From: Thermohalobaculum sp039821125
GTDB taxonomy: Bacteria; Pseudomonadota; Alphaproteobacteria; Rhodobacterales; Rhodobacteraceae
Reading direction: 5' to 3'
Assembly: GCA_039821125.1 (NCBI GenBank)
Contig: JBCBOR010000019.1
Span: forward strand, 1-64,000
DNA: 64,000 nucleotides
The notes below the pieces were generated by a model. That model worked only from the letters and a program-made list of their open reading frames with translations. It made no database searches and was not told the origin of the DNA. A program made the position numbers and the translations under genes. Positions within the stretch are counted from its first letter, which is position 1. The number at the start of each line of letters is the position of its first letter. Positions 34,801-42,476 of the stretch are shown here, in pieces.

Positions 34801-36385
34801 CGCCAAGCTGCGCCACTCGACACCGGGGGTCACGCTGATCAGCCCGCCGCCACACCACGATATCTACTCGATCGAGGATCTGGCGCAGCTGATCTATGAC
34901 CTCAAGCAGATCAACCCGGACGCCAAGGTCACGGTCAAGCTGGTGGCCGCCACCGGTGTCGGCACCATCGCCGCCGGGGTGGCCAAGGCCAAGGCCGATG
35001 TCATCCTAATCTCGGGCCACAATGGCGGGACGGGGGCGTCGCCGCAGACCTCGATCAAATATGCGGGCCTACCGTGGGAGATGGGACTGACCGAGGCACA
35101 TCAGGTCCTCGCGCTGAATGATCTGCGCGACCGGATCACCCTGCGGACCGACGGGGGCCTGCGCACCGGGCGGGACATCGTCATCGCCGCGATGATGGGC
35201 GCGGAAGAATACGGGATCGGCACCGCGGCGCTGATCGCCATGGGCTGCATCATGGTGCGCCAGTGCCAGTCGAACACCTGCCCGGTCGGCGTCTGTACGC
35301 AGGACCCGCGCCTGCGCGAGCGGTTCACAGGCACGGCGGATAAGGTGGTCAACCTCTTCAGCCTGCTGGCCGAGGAGATCCGCGAGATCATGGCCGAGAT
35401 CGGCGTGCGGAGCCTGGACGAGATCATCGGACGGTCCGATCTGCTGGCCCAGGTTTCTCGGGGGGCGGCGCATCTGGATGATCTCGACCTCAACCCGATG
35501 CTGGTGCGCGTGGACGAGGGGCGGGACATCGCCTACCGGCTGGACCGGCCGCGCAACGATGTGCCGGACACGCTGGACGCCCAGATCGTTGCCGACGCGG
35601 GACCGTTCTTCAAGGACGGCGAGAAGATGCAGCTCGATTACACCGTCCAGAACACACAGCGCACGATCGGGTCGCGGGTCTCGTCGCATATCGTGCGCAG
35701 GTTCGGTATGCGCAACGAGCTACAACAGGGACACCTGACCGTGCGACTGAACGGTACGGCAGGTCAGTCGCTGGGCGCGTTCGCGGCGCCCGGTTTGAAG
35801 CTCGAGGTGCTGGGCGATGCCAACGACTATGTCGGCAAGGGTCTCTCGGGCGGTGTGATTACCGTGCGCCCGCCGCTGAACTCGCCGCTGGTGCCGCATG
35901 AGAACACGATCATCGGCAACACGGTTTTGTATGGGGCGACGGCCGGCAAGCTGTTTGCATCCGGCCAGGCAGGCGAGCGGTTCTGCGTGCGCAACTCCGG
36001 CGCCACCGTTGTGGTCGAGGGATGTGGGTCGAACGGCTGTGAGTACATGACCGGCGGGACCGCGGTGATCCTTGGCCCGGTGGGGGCGAACTTCGGCGCG
36101 GGCATGACCGGCGGCATGGCCTTTGTCTGGGACCCCGAAGACCGGTTCCAGTCGATGGCCAACCCCGAGACGCTGGTGATCCAGCGCCTTGCGTCGGCCC
36201 ATTGGGAGCACGAGGTGCGCGCCCTGATCGAACAGCACCTGCGCGAGACGGCAAGCCCGCTTGCCCGGGATCTCCTGCGCAACTGGTCCGAAGAAGGCGG
36301 GCGCTTCTGGCAGATCTGCCCGAAGGAGATGGTGGATCGCATCGCGCACCCGTTGAACGAGCAGAGCACCGCTGCTACCGCCTAG
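31853..36385 (+). CDS. gltB: Glutamate synthase large subunit
   Basis: 1510 aa GOGAT alpha subunit. The class II glutamine amidotransferase domain begins at the processed nucleophile Cys34 (HASCGVG), so a 33-residue propeptide is predicted. A central domain, the FMN-binding synthase domain (about 860-1230) and the C-terminal beta-helix GXGXG domain (about 1290-1480, GGVITVRPP and GCEYMTGGTAVILG) follow. The 3Fe-4S cysteines are in CIMVRQCQSNTCPVGVC. It makes two glutamates from 2-oxoglutarate and glutamine. The start overlaps the preceding stop. Confidence 0.98.
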   Translation: MTNSTNPKFAAYQATRDRLAETGMYLAEEEHASCGVGLVAAIDGIPRREVVENGITALKAVWHRGAVDADGKTGDGAGIHVQIPVGFFRDQIRRTGHEPAEDELIAVGQVFLPRNDFGAQEVCRTIVESEILRLGYVIYGWRQVPVNISCLGDKANATRPEIEQILIANRKGVDEETFERELYVIRRRIEKAAAQAQVGVLYLCSLSCRSIIYKGMMLAEQVAEFYPDLMDDRFVSAFAIYHQRYSTNTFPQWWLAQPFRMLAHNGEINTLKGNLNWMKSHEIRMASNFFGELAEDIKPIVPQGSSDSAALDAVFEVIVRAGRTAPMAKSMLVPEAWSNVETMPDAWKAMYAYSNAVMEPWDGPAALAATDGQWIIAGMDRNGLRPMRYVVTGDGLVIAGSEVGMVPTDESTVIEKGRLGPGEMLAIDMAEGRLLHDRTIKDELASEQPYDQWTDKIAVLDEAVTGLKEVQTFTGSVLRQRQIAAGYSVEELETILHPMAEDAKEAIGSMGDDTPSAVLSAKYRPLSHFFRQNFSQVTNPPIDSLREHRVMSLKTRFGNLKNVLDQDSSQTEIVTLDSPVVSNGEFDKLVESFSDKARVIHCTFPKDSEPGALRAAIDRVRRRAEERVRSGAGHLILTDEAADGENIGMPMILATSAVHAWLTQHGLRTFCSLNVRSAECIDPHYFAVLIGVGATTVNAYLAQDSILDRIERGLLEMTPEQGVANFKTAVDQGLLKIMSKMGISVISSYRGGCNFEAVGLSRSVVNEFFPGMPSRISGIGVAGIEEKTRAVHAKAFMGADNVLPIGGNYKARRKGEAHAWEAQLMHMMQSAVTQNSYALWKQYADGMSGRDPIHLRDLLDFKPAGPSVPIDEVESITSIRKRFVTPGMSLGALSPEAHKALNVAMNRIGAKSDSGEGGEDPKHFNPEPNGDNPSAKIKQVASGRFGVTAEYLNHCQELEIKVAQGAKPGEGGQLPGFKVTEMIAKLRHSTPGVTLISPPPHHDIYSIEDLAQLIYDLKQINPDAKVTVKLVAATGVGTIAAGVAKAKADVILISGHNGGTGASPQTSIKYAGLPWEMGLTEAHQVLALNDLRDRITLRTDGGLRTGRDIVIAAMMGAEEYGIGTAALIAMGCIMVRQCQSNTCPVGVCTQDPRLRERFTGTADKVVNLFSLLAEEIREIMAEIGVRSLDEIIGRSDLLAQVSRGAAHLDDLDLNPMLVRVDEGRDIAYRLDRPRNDVPDTLDAQIVADAGPFFKDGEKMQLDYTVQNTQRTIGSRVSSHIVRRFGMRNELQQGHLTVRLNGTAGQSLGAFAAPGLKLEVLGDANDYVGKGLSGGVITVRPPLNSPLVPHENTIIGNTVLYGATAGKLFASGQAGERFCVRNSGATVVVEGCGSNGCEYMTGGTAVILGPVGANFGAGMTGGMAFVWDPEDRFQSMANPETLVIQRLASAHWEHEVRALIEQHLRETASPLARDLLRNWSEEGGRFWQICPKEMVDRIAHPLNEQSTAATA

Positions 36386-36396
36386 ACCTGAAACGA

Positions 36397-36454
36397 GGGT
36401 GCGTCACGGACGCACCCTACGCGGCGCCCCGTAGGGTGCGTCCGTGACGCACCC
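36397..36454. repeat. Inverted pair of 3'-end hairpin repeats, copies 3 and 4
   Basis: Copy 3 (36397-36417) follows the gltB stop by 11 bp. Copy 4 (36434-36454) is its reverse complement. With the TACG flank included, 36397-36421 and 36430-36454 form a perfect 25-bp inverted repeat around an 8-nt loop, so two alternative foldings exist: two short hairpins or one long one. The right end touches the likely start region of the next gene. Confidence 0.9.
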
Positions 36455-37567
36455 TTGCCGGAGGTCGCCCTGGCTCACATCCGCACCCGAACGGTCTGGT
36501 ATGTCCATGGCTTCGACCCGGCAACCACCGCGCGGTACCGGCGCATCTTCACCGCCGCCGCCGAGCGCTTCGATGTCGAGATCACGGACCTGGACGATGA
36601 CACCGAGGGCTGGGTGGCCACGCGCGATGGCGTCCGGACGGAATTCCGGTATGTGCGCTATCAGGACCTGGTGTGGGGTTTTGGCGATCGCACACACGCC
36701 CAGCGTCTCACGCGCGGGCTCGGCGCATTCTGGTCCTACGTCCGCTCCGGTTCGCTCAGACGGATCGCGAAGCGCACGCCGCGCGGCGCGGCGCTGATTG
36801 CATCACCCTGGCTTTTCCTGTTCGGGCTTCCGCTCAGCGTGCTGGTTCCCGCCGCCTCCATCGGACCATGGGCCCTCGGGCTTATTGCGGGAGCCGCAGT
36901 GGTTTGCAACGGGCTTTTCAGCCGCTTCTACCTCGATCTCTTGGCCGATCTCTTCGCCTATCAGCGCGTTCTCGCAGCCGGCGTGAGTGAGGACTGGACG
37001 GCCTATCGCCGCCGCATGGAGAAGCTGGCTGGCGACATTGAGCCCGGCACTGCTGATGAGGTCCTCATCGTGGGCCACTCGCTTGGCGGCATCGGGGCTA
37101 TCCTGATCGCTGACCAGGTCGCGGCCAGACAACCCGGCGCCGCGCTGTCGCTGATGACGCTCGGTTCGACCCACGGGATCGTACTCAGCCAGACCGGCGC
37201 TGGCCGGGATCATCTCGCTGCCGCCATCCACCGGGTTGCGACCGCGCCAGGCGTGAACTGGCTCGACGTCTCCTCGCCGCGCGATGCGTTCTGCGTGCCA
37301 CTGACCGATCCGTTGCTGCTGGCCGGACCGCCCCCCGACGCCGCCCGATCGCCCCGCGTCATATCCGCACCATTGCGGAACGCACCGCCGATCCCCGGCG
37401 ACCGGCGCACTGTTTTTGCCGCAATGCGCCGCCATATGGGGTACCTGATGGCCCCGCAGCAAAGCGGTGCCTTCGACTATGCCGATTGGATCACTGGGAC
37501 CGAGCCGCTCGGCGCGCGCATCGCGCGGCGGGGCAACTCGCCAAAGGCACGGATGTGGCACGGGTAA
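36455..37567 (+). CDS. Alpha/beta-hydrolase-like membrane protein
   Basis: 370 aa from TTG 36455; no ATG is available near the N-terminus, and a CTG at 36470 has the better spaced GGAGG. An early HGFDP (18-22) could be the oxyanion region. Two hydrophobic helices (about 113-131, 136-155) are inserted, then LIVGHSLGG places a nucleophile elbow at Ser209. This fits a membrane-embedded lipase or esterase-like protein; the catalytic acid and His cannot be assigned safely. Probably co-transcribed with mtgA, which overlaps its 3' end. Confidence 0.75.
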   Translation: MPEVALAHIRTRTVWYVHGFDPATTARYRRIFTAAAERFDVEITDLDDDTEGWVATRDGVRTEFRYVRYQDLVWGFGDRTHAQRLTRGLGAFWSYVRSGSLRRIAKRTPRGAALIASPWLFLFGLPLSVLVPAASIGPWALGLIAGAAVVCNGLFSRFYLDLLADLFAYQRVLAAGVSEDWTAYRRRMEKLAGDIEPGTADEVLIVGHSLGGIGAILIADQVAARQPGAALSLMTLGSTHGIVLSQTGAGRDHLAAAIHRVATAPGVNWLDVSSPRDAFCVPLTDPLLLAGPPPDAARSPRVISAPLRNAPPIPGDRRTVFAAMRRHMGYLMAPQQSGAFDYADWITGTEPLGARIARRGNSPKARMWHG

Positions 37568-38331
37568 CAAAACGCAAACCGGTCAGCGCAACGCGCAAAA
37601 CCGCCGCACGCAAAGGCGCGCCGCGAAAGGCTCGGGCCCACAGGCGGCGCAGCCTTCTGTGGCGGCTGCTGCGCTGGCCGGTGAAGGTCTGCGCCTGGGC
37701 GGTGATCTTTTGCGTCCTTTGGGTCGGCCTCTATCGCTTTGTCGCCCCGCCCGGCGGGATCTACCTCGCCAGCGAGGCGTGGAGACTTGGCGGTGTCAGC
37801 CAGGACTGGGTTGCGATTGACGAGATCTCTCCGCATCTGCTCCGGTCCGCCATGGCAGCCGAGGATGCCCGCTTCTGCGACCACTACGGGTTCGACTTCG
37901 ACGCGATCCAGGACGCGCTCGAGGCCCGGGCCGAGGGCAGACGCCTGCGGGGCGGCTCGACCATCAGCCAGCAAGTGGCGAAGAACATGTTCCTCTGGCA
38001 CGAGCGGTCCTGGATCCGAAAGGGGCTCGAGGCCGGGTTTACTGTCCTGATCGAGGCGTTCTGGCCGAAACGGCGAATCCTCGAGGTCTACCTCAACATG
38101 GCCGAGTTCGGCGAGGGCGTCTTCGGGGCGCAAGCCGCAGCCCAGCACCATTTCGGGCGGTCTGCCGCTGCCCTGACCTCGACGCAGGCGGCACGGCTTG
38201 CCTCGGTGCTGCCGAACCCGAAGGAGCGCAGCGCCAGCCGTCCCTCGGCCTTTGTCCGCAAACGGGCGAGGTCGGTGCGCGCCGGTGCACAGACGCTGGA
38301 GAGGCAGGGCCGCGACCGCTGCGCCTTCTGA
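37555..38331 (+). CDS. mtgA: Monofunctional peptidoglycan transglycosylase
   Basis: 258 aa GT51 glycosyltransferase. It polymerises lipid II into glycan strands at the inner membrane. A basic N-terminus is followed by one transmembrane helix (about 44-63, VKVCAWAVIFCVLWVGLYRF). GT51 motifs are AAEDARFCDHYGFD (catalytic Glu), RGGSTISQQVAKN, RRILEVYLNMAEFG and the C-terminal ARLASVLPNP. The start GTG 37555 has AAAGG at 7 nt and overlaps the previous gene by 13 bp; a longer TTG start at 37486 is less likely. Confidence 0.95.
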   Translation: MARVTKRKPVSATRKTAARKGAPRKARAHRRRSLLWRLLRWPVKVCAWAVIFCVLWVGLYRFVAPPGGIYLASEAWRLGGVSQDWVAIDEISPHLLRSAMAAEDARFCDHYGFDFDAIQDALEARAEGRRLRGGSTISQQVAKNMFLWHERSWIRKGLEAGFTVLIEAFWPKRRILEVYLNMAEFGEGVFGAQAAAQHHFGRSAAALTSTQAARLASVLPNPKERSASRPSAFVRKRARSVRAGAQTLERQGRDRCAF

Positions 38332-38355
38332 GCGGTCCGGTCGGCCTGACGACCG

Positions 38356-38622
38356 TCAGTCGTCATCCCGCTCGCGACGGACGCGCTTGGCCTTGCGGAT
38401 CTTCGAGCGGTACTCTCGGTCCAGCGCGTCGAATGCATCATCGTATTCGGCGATCAGTTTGCGCAGATCCCGCTCTCGCTCGTATTCGAGTTTCTCGAAT
38501 TTTTCGTCATACGCGCGTTCGATCTTTCGCAACTCGTAGAGGTCGTCGTCATCATCGGCGTAGCCGACATTCGGGACCGCAAGCAGAAGAGCAAGGATGG
38601 CGAAACACCCGGTGCGATACAT
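38356..38622 (-). CDS. Small exported highly charged coiled-coil protein
   Basis: 88 aa. A signal peptide (about 1-21, ending GYA) is followed by DDDDD and a helix-forming region of dense Glu/Lys/Arg/Asp heptads, probably a coiled coil in the periplasm. No family recognised. AGGAGG at 6 nt before ATG 38622 makes the start firm, and a longer upstream frame has no such support. It converges with mtgA. Confidence 0.75.
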   Translation of the reverse strand: MYRTGCFAILALLLAVPNVGYADDDDDLYELRKIERAYDEKFEKLEYERERDLRKLIAEYDDAFDALDREYRSKIRKAKRVRRERDDD

Positions 38623-38725
38623 CGAAACCTCCTGAAGCGATGGATGTTTCGATGCCACGCAATCGCGGGCGGGTTCCGTCGGTGCCGTACCGGGCACGCC
38701 GGTGTCGACAGCGCCGCCCCCCGTA

Positions 38726-38746
38726 GGGTGCGTCCGTGACGCACCC
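38726..38746 (-). repeat. 3'-end hairpin repeat, copy 5
   Basis: Read on the minus strand it is GGGTGCGTC-ACG-GACGCACCC then TACG, 7 bp after the stop of the TRAP permease gene. It therefore has the same orientation to its gene as copies after gcdH, ade and gltB. Confidence 0.9.
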
Positions 38747-38753
38747 TCGCCGA

Positions 38754-41453
38754 TCAAAAGGCCGGTGTCGTCTGACGGCGGCGTTGCAGCAGGATCACCA
38801 GCCCCAGCAGCAGCAGCGCAGGGATATAGAACAGCTCCTTGATCGGGCGATCTGTCGGCAGGTTCACCGAGGACACCATCACCGGCGCATCCGCATAGAA
38901 GTCGAACTGCTGACCCAGCTTCTCATGCGGCGTGCCGAACATCGGCTCGTCCAGTTGCCCGGGCTCTCCGCCTGCCATCATCATGATTCCCTGCGCACCA
39001 AGGCGCGCGGCACCGTCCACGCCTTCGGCGAGGTTGATCACAATGTCAGAGGTGATCGTCTTGTCCGAGTCGTTGAAATCCGGCCCCGAGATCTGCGCGC
39101 GCAGCTCGCCCGCAGCCGGAATTCCATCGGCGATCTGGACAATCTCGGTGCCTGGCCGTTCCTCGTATGGCGGTTGCCACTGATCCAGCCAATAGCCAGG
39201 CCGGAACAGGGTGAACGCGATCAGCAGGAGCAGCGCCGTCTCCCAGATCTTGTTGCGCGCCAGGAAGTACCCCTGCGTCGCCGCTGCGAACAGCATCATC
39301 GCCACCACCGCGATGGCGAAGACGAAGACGGCTTTCAGGGGCGAGACGCCGATCAGCAGAAGTTCCGTGTTGAAGATGAACAGGAACGGCAGCAGCGCGG
39401 TGCGGATATCGTACATGAAGCCCTGCACACCCGTCTTGATCGGGTCGCCGCCCGAGATCGCCGCCGCGGCAAAGGCCGCGAGACCCACGGGCGGCGTGTC
39501 ATCCGCCAGGATCCCGAAGTAGAAGACGAAGAGGTGCGCCGCGATCAGCGGCACGATCAGCCCCGTCTTGGCCCCGACGATCACGATCACCGGCGCCATG
39601 AGAGACGAGACCACGATGTAGTTCGCGGTCGTCGGCAGACCCATGCCGAGGATCAGGCTCATGACCGCCACCAGCAGCAGGAGAATGATGAGCGATCCGG
39701 CCGAGATCTGTTCGATCACGTCGGCAATGATCTGGTGCATACCCGTCAGGGACACGGTGCCGACAATGATCCCCGCCGCCGCGGTCGCAACGCCGATACC
39801 GATCATGTTGCGGCTGCCGGAGATCATGCCCTCGATCCACTCGGACACACCGCGTGCGAAGCCCGAGGCAATCGTTCCGCCCTGCCCGCGCATCACCGCC
39901 TTGATCGGGTGCTGTGTGATCGTCACCAGGATCATCGCCACTGTGGCCCAGAAGGCCGACAGGGAGGGCGAAAGGCGCTCGACCACGATGCACCAGATCA
40001 ACACCACGATGGGCAGGATGTAGTAGTAGCCTGTCTTCGCGGTCTCGCCGAGATGCGGCAGTTCCGTGATCGGCGCGTTCGGGTCATCGACCGTCAGGTC
40101 CGGGCGCTTGGACGCGACCCAGAGCAAAAACAGATACGCCGCCGCGACCCCGATCGAGACAATGATGAAAGCCTGATCCGGCACCGCCTCCTTGATCCAG
40201 CCGAGGCCGAAATAGACAACGCCCGTCAGGAACACCATGAAGAGGAACCCGGTCAGAACGCCGATCAGTTTCTGTGCGAGCGTGCGCCCGGTCTCGAACC
40301 GCGGCAGGCCCTTGAGGCCCAGCTTCAGCGCTTCGAGGTGGACGATGTAGACCAGCGCGATATAGCTGACGAGGGCGGGCACCAGCGCGTGCTTGATGAT
40401 CTCGGTATACGCCACGCCCGTGAACTCGGCGATCAGGAAGGCCGCGGCCCCCATGACCGGCGGGGTGAGCTGACCATTGGTCGAGGAGGCGACTTCGACC
40501 GCGCCCGCCTTCTCAGGGCTGAAGCCCGTGCGCTTCATGAGCGGGATGGTGAAGGTGCCCGTGGTGACCGTGTTGGCGATGGAGGACCCGGAGTAGAGCC
40601 CCGACATGGCAGACGCGACGACAGCGGCCTTGGCGGGACCGCCGCGCAAATGCCCCAACATGGCGAAGGCGATCTTGATGAAGTAGTTGCCCGCGCCTGC
40701 CTTTTCGAGGATCGCACCAAAGAGCACGAACAGGAAGATCAGCTCGGCCGAGACCTTCAGGGCCACGCCGAAGACGCCCTCATCCTGCATCCAGTAGTGC
40801 CACATGGCCTTGCCATAGGATGCACCCTTCCACTGCATCGCATCCGGCAGCCAGCGCGCATCGCCGAAGAAGCAGTAGAGCAGGAACAGCCCCGCCACGA
40901 TCAGCAATGGCAGGCCAAGCGAGCGGTAGACGGCGGTTCCCACCACCAGCAGACCAACCGTCGAGATCGCGAGATCCGCTGTCGTCGGCAGCCCCGCGCG
41001 CGACGAGATCGCGTCCTTGTCGACGATGGCGTAGAGACAGACAACGATGGCCAGCGCGGCAAGGACCCAGTCATACCAGGGGATGCGATCATGCGGCGCC
41101 TTCTTGTAGAGCGGGAAGGCCATCGCGGCCAGCACGAGGGCGAAGCCGAGGTGAACCCGCCGTGCCTCGGACGAGGGCATGGTGACGTTCACACCCAGCA
41201 CCTCGGTCAGCCAGAACGGGATGTTCGACGAGATATAGAGCTGAAAGCAGGCCCAGACGAAGGCGATGATCAGGATTGCCGAGCTTTGCCAGCCGATCGG
41301 TTGGCGCCCACCTGTATCAGTCGCCGTGAACTGATCGAGATTGCTCGATTCCATGTTCTCGATCTCGGTCTGCGGGTCGACATGAAGCGGTTGGCGCTGC
41401 GATGTCCCTGCTTTGGGTTTGGCCGGGTCAGACTGTGAATTCTCGGTTGTCAT
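38754..41453 (-). CDS. TRAP transporter fused permease (TAXI type, 4TM/12TM)
   Basis: 899 aa. The small DctQ-like and large DctM-like membrane subunits are fused, as is usual for TAXI-type TRAP systems. DctM-type motifs include SGSSIANTVTTGTFTIPLM, the ASSTNGQLTPPVMGAAAF region, and GMGLPTTANYIVVSSLMAP with LADDTPPVGLAAFAA. A hydrophilic C-terminal domain (about 745-870, DUF3394-like) and a last transmembrane helix complete it. It imports an organic solute using an ion gradient. The likely binding protein is encoded 3 kb upstream (44377-45336); an adjacent exported protein and sulfur genes lie between. Confidence 0.94.
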   Translation of the reverse strand: MTTENSQSDPAKPKAGTSQRQPLHVDPQTEIENMESSNLDQFTATDTGGRQPIGWQSSAILIIAFVWACFQLYISSNIPFWLTEVLGVNVTMPSSEARRVHLGFALVLAAMAFPLYKKAPHDRIPWYDWVLAALAIVVCLYAIVDKDAISSRAGLPTTADLAISTVGLLVVGTAVYRSLGLPLLIVAGLFLLYCFFGDARWLPDAMQWKGASYGKAMWHYWMQDEGVFGVALKVSAELIFLFVLFGAILEKAGAGNYFIKIAFAMLGHLRGGPAKAAVVASAMSGLYSGSSIANTVTTGTFTIPLMKRTGFSPEKAGAVEVASSTNGQLTPPVMGAAAFLIAEFTGVAYTEIIKHALVPALVSYIALVYIVHLEALKLGLKGLPRFETGRTLAQKLIGVLTGFLFMVFLTGVVYFGLGWIKEAVPDQAFIIVSIGVAAAYLFLLWVASKRPDLTVDDPNAPITELPHLGETAKTGYYYILPIVVLIWCIVVERLSPSLSAFWATVAMILVTITQHPIKAVMRGQGGTIASGFARGVSEWIEGMISGSRNMIGIGVATAAAGIIVGTVSLTGMHQIIADVIEQISAGSLIILLLLVAVMSLILGMGLPTTANYIVVSSLMAPVIVIVGAKTGLIVPLIAAHLFVFYFGILADDTPPVGLAAFAAAAISGGDPIKTGVQGFMYDIRTALLPFLFIFNTELLLIGVSPLKAVFVFAIAVVAMMLFAAATQGYFLARNKIWETALLLLIAFTLFRPGYWLDQWQPPYEERPGTEIVQIADGIPAAGELRAQISGPDFNDSDKTITSDIVINLAEGVDGAARLGAQGIMMMAGGEPGQLDEPMFGTPHEKLGQQFDFYADAPVMVSSVNLPTDRPIKELFYIPALLLLGLVILLQRRRQTTPAF

Positions 41454-41492
41454 AGTCGGCCTCCCATCTGCTATCTCTCAAGTTGAAACACA

Positions 41493-42362
41493 TTAAGCAT
41501 CGAAATTCGATACATTTCTCAATAGGACAATGCACCTTCCGGGTTTCCCGCATAGGTAAAGGGCGCAAGCGCTGTCTGCCTGAACTAACGCCGCCGCGCG
41601 TCCGCCTATGGCTAGGGCGATGATCGACGAGATCGACGAGATCGTGCCGGGAATGATCTGGAACCGGTAAGGGATGTAGAGCTCGAGGTCGATGATCCCG
41701 ACACGGCGGTATTCCAGCGGCCGTTCCAGATCCTGAAGAACGACTTTGTAATCATCGCCCAGTTCGGTCGTGATCAGTTTGATCTCGGCGGTGATGAGTT
41801 TGATGACGTCACCGCGATACTGTTCCGGATTCAGGATGCTGATATCGACGGCACCAGTGGCATTCACGACGGTGCGCCCAACCGTCTCGGTGGAATTGAC
41901 GAACCCGCGCAGACGATTGACCAGCGCTTTTCCATCGACGGCGTCGTCGGGGATCGTCGTTTTCAGGCGAATGTCGATATGGCTCATCCCGCGCTGCTCT
42001 CGCGAGCCCAGAATACTGATGCTTTGATCCACTTCGGTCAGCGGTGCGACAAAGCCTTCGGGATCGACAACGCTGAGTTCCAGGGTCTGATCCTTGCCGG
42101 CGGCATCCAGCATGTTCGACAAGGTCTGCCGAAGCTCCTCGCGGCGGCGATCCGGTTCGATGGCATCGTTCAGCAAGCGCACAGCCAGCAGCAGGCTGTC
42201 GCCCGCCCGGATCAGGCGAACCCCGGGAAGCTGGCTGACCGGGATCGAGGCTGCATTGAGCACGACCCGTTCCTGGACATAGTTCTGCTGGGCCGCCACC
42301 GGCGCCGCGGTCAGTCCAAGGGCCGCTGAGAAGAGAATAAGTCCGCAAACGTACAGCTTCAT
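41493..42362 (-). CDS. Exported protein of unknown function
   Basis: 289 aa with a signal peptide (about 1-24, ending VAAQ). The mature part has alternating beta strands and helices. Near the C-terminus TISSISSIIALAIGG is hydrophobic and may be an anchor, followed by an odd Cys-containing tail (ALYLCGKPGRCIVLLRN) that could reflect a late frame change or a real extension. AGGAG precedes ATG 42362. It lies directly upstream of the TRAP permease gene on the same strand, so a role near that transporter is possible. Confidence 0.7.
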   Translation of the reverse strand: MKLYVCGLILFSAALGLTAAPVAAQQNYVQERVVLNAASIPVSQLPGVRLIRAGDSLLLAVRLLNDAIEPDRRREELRQTLSNMLDAAGKDQTLELSVVDPEGFVAPLTEVDQSISILGSREQRGMSHIDIRLKTTIPDDAVDGKALVNRLRGFVNSTETVGRTVVNATGAVDISILNPEQYRGDVIKLITAEIKLITTELGDDYKVVLQDLERPLEYRRVGIIDLELYIPYRFQIIPGTISSISSIIALAIGGRAAALVQADSACALYLCGKPGRCIVLLRNVSNFDA

Positions 42363-42476
42363 GGGGGGTATCTCCTGATCCGGGCGGTCCATTTTCACGG
42401 GACGCATCAGGGTATCACGCGCCGATGACAGCAACCAAGGTGCGGCGTTCAGGAGAAGCTGTGCAGAAAGCGCCCA

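Noticed and set aside
38736..41438. A 900-codon open frame on the plus strand
   Set aside because: It runs antisense to the clear TRAP permease gene, is rich in His/Arg/Asp/Gln without any recognisable domain, and arises from high-GC codon bias in the real gene.
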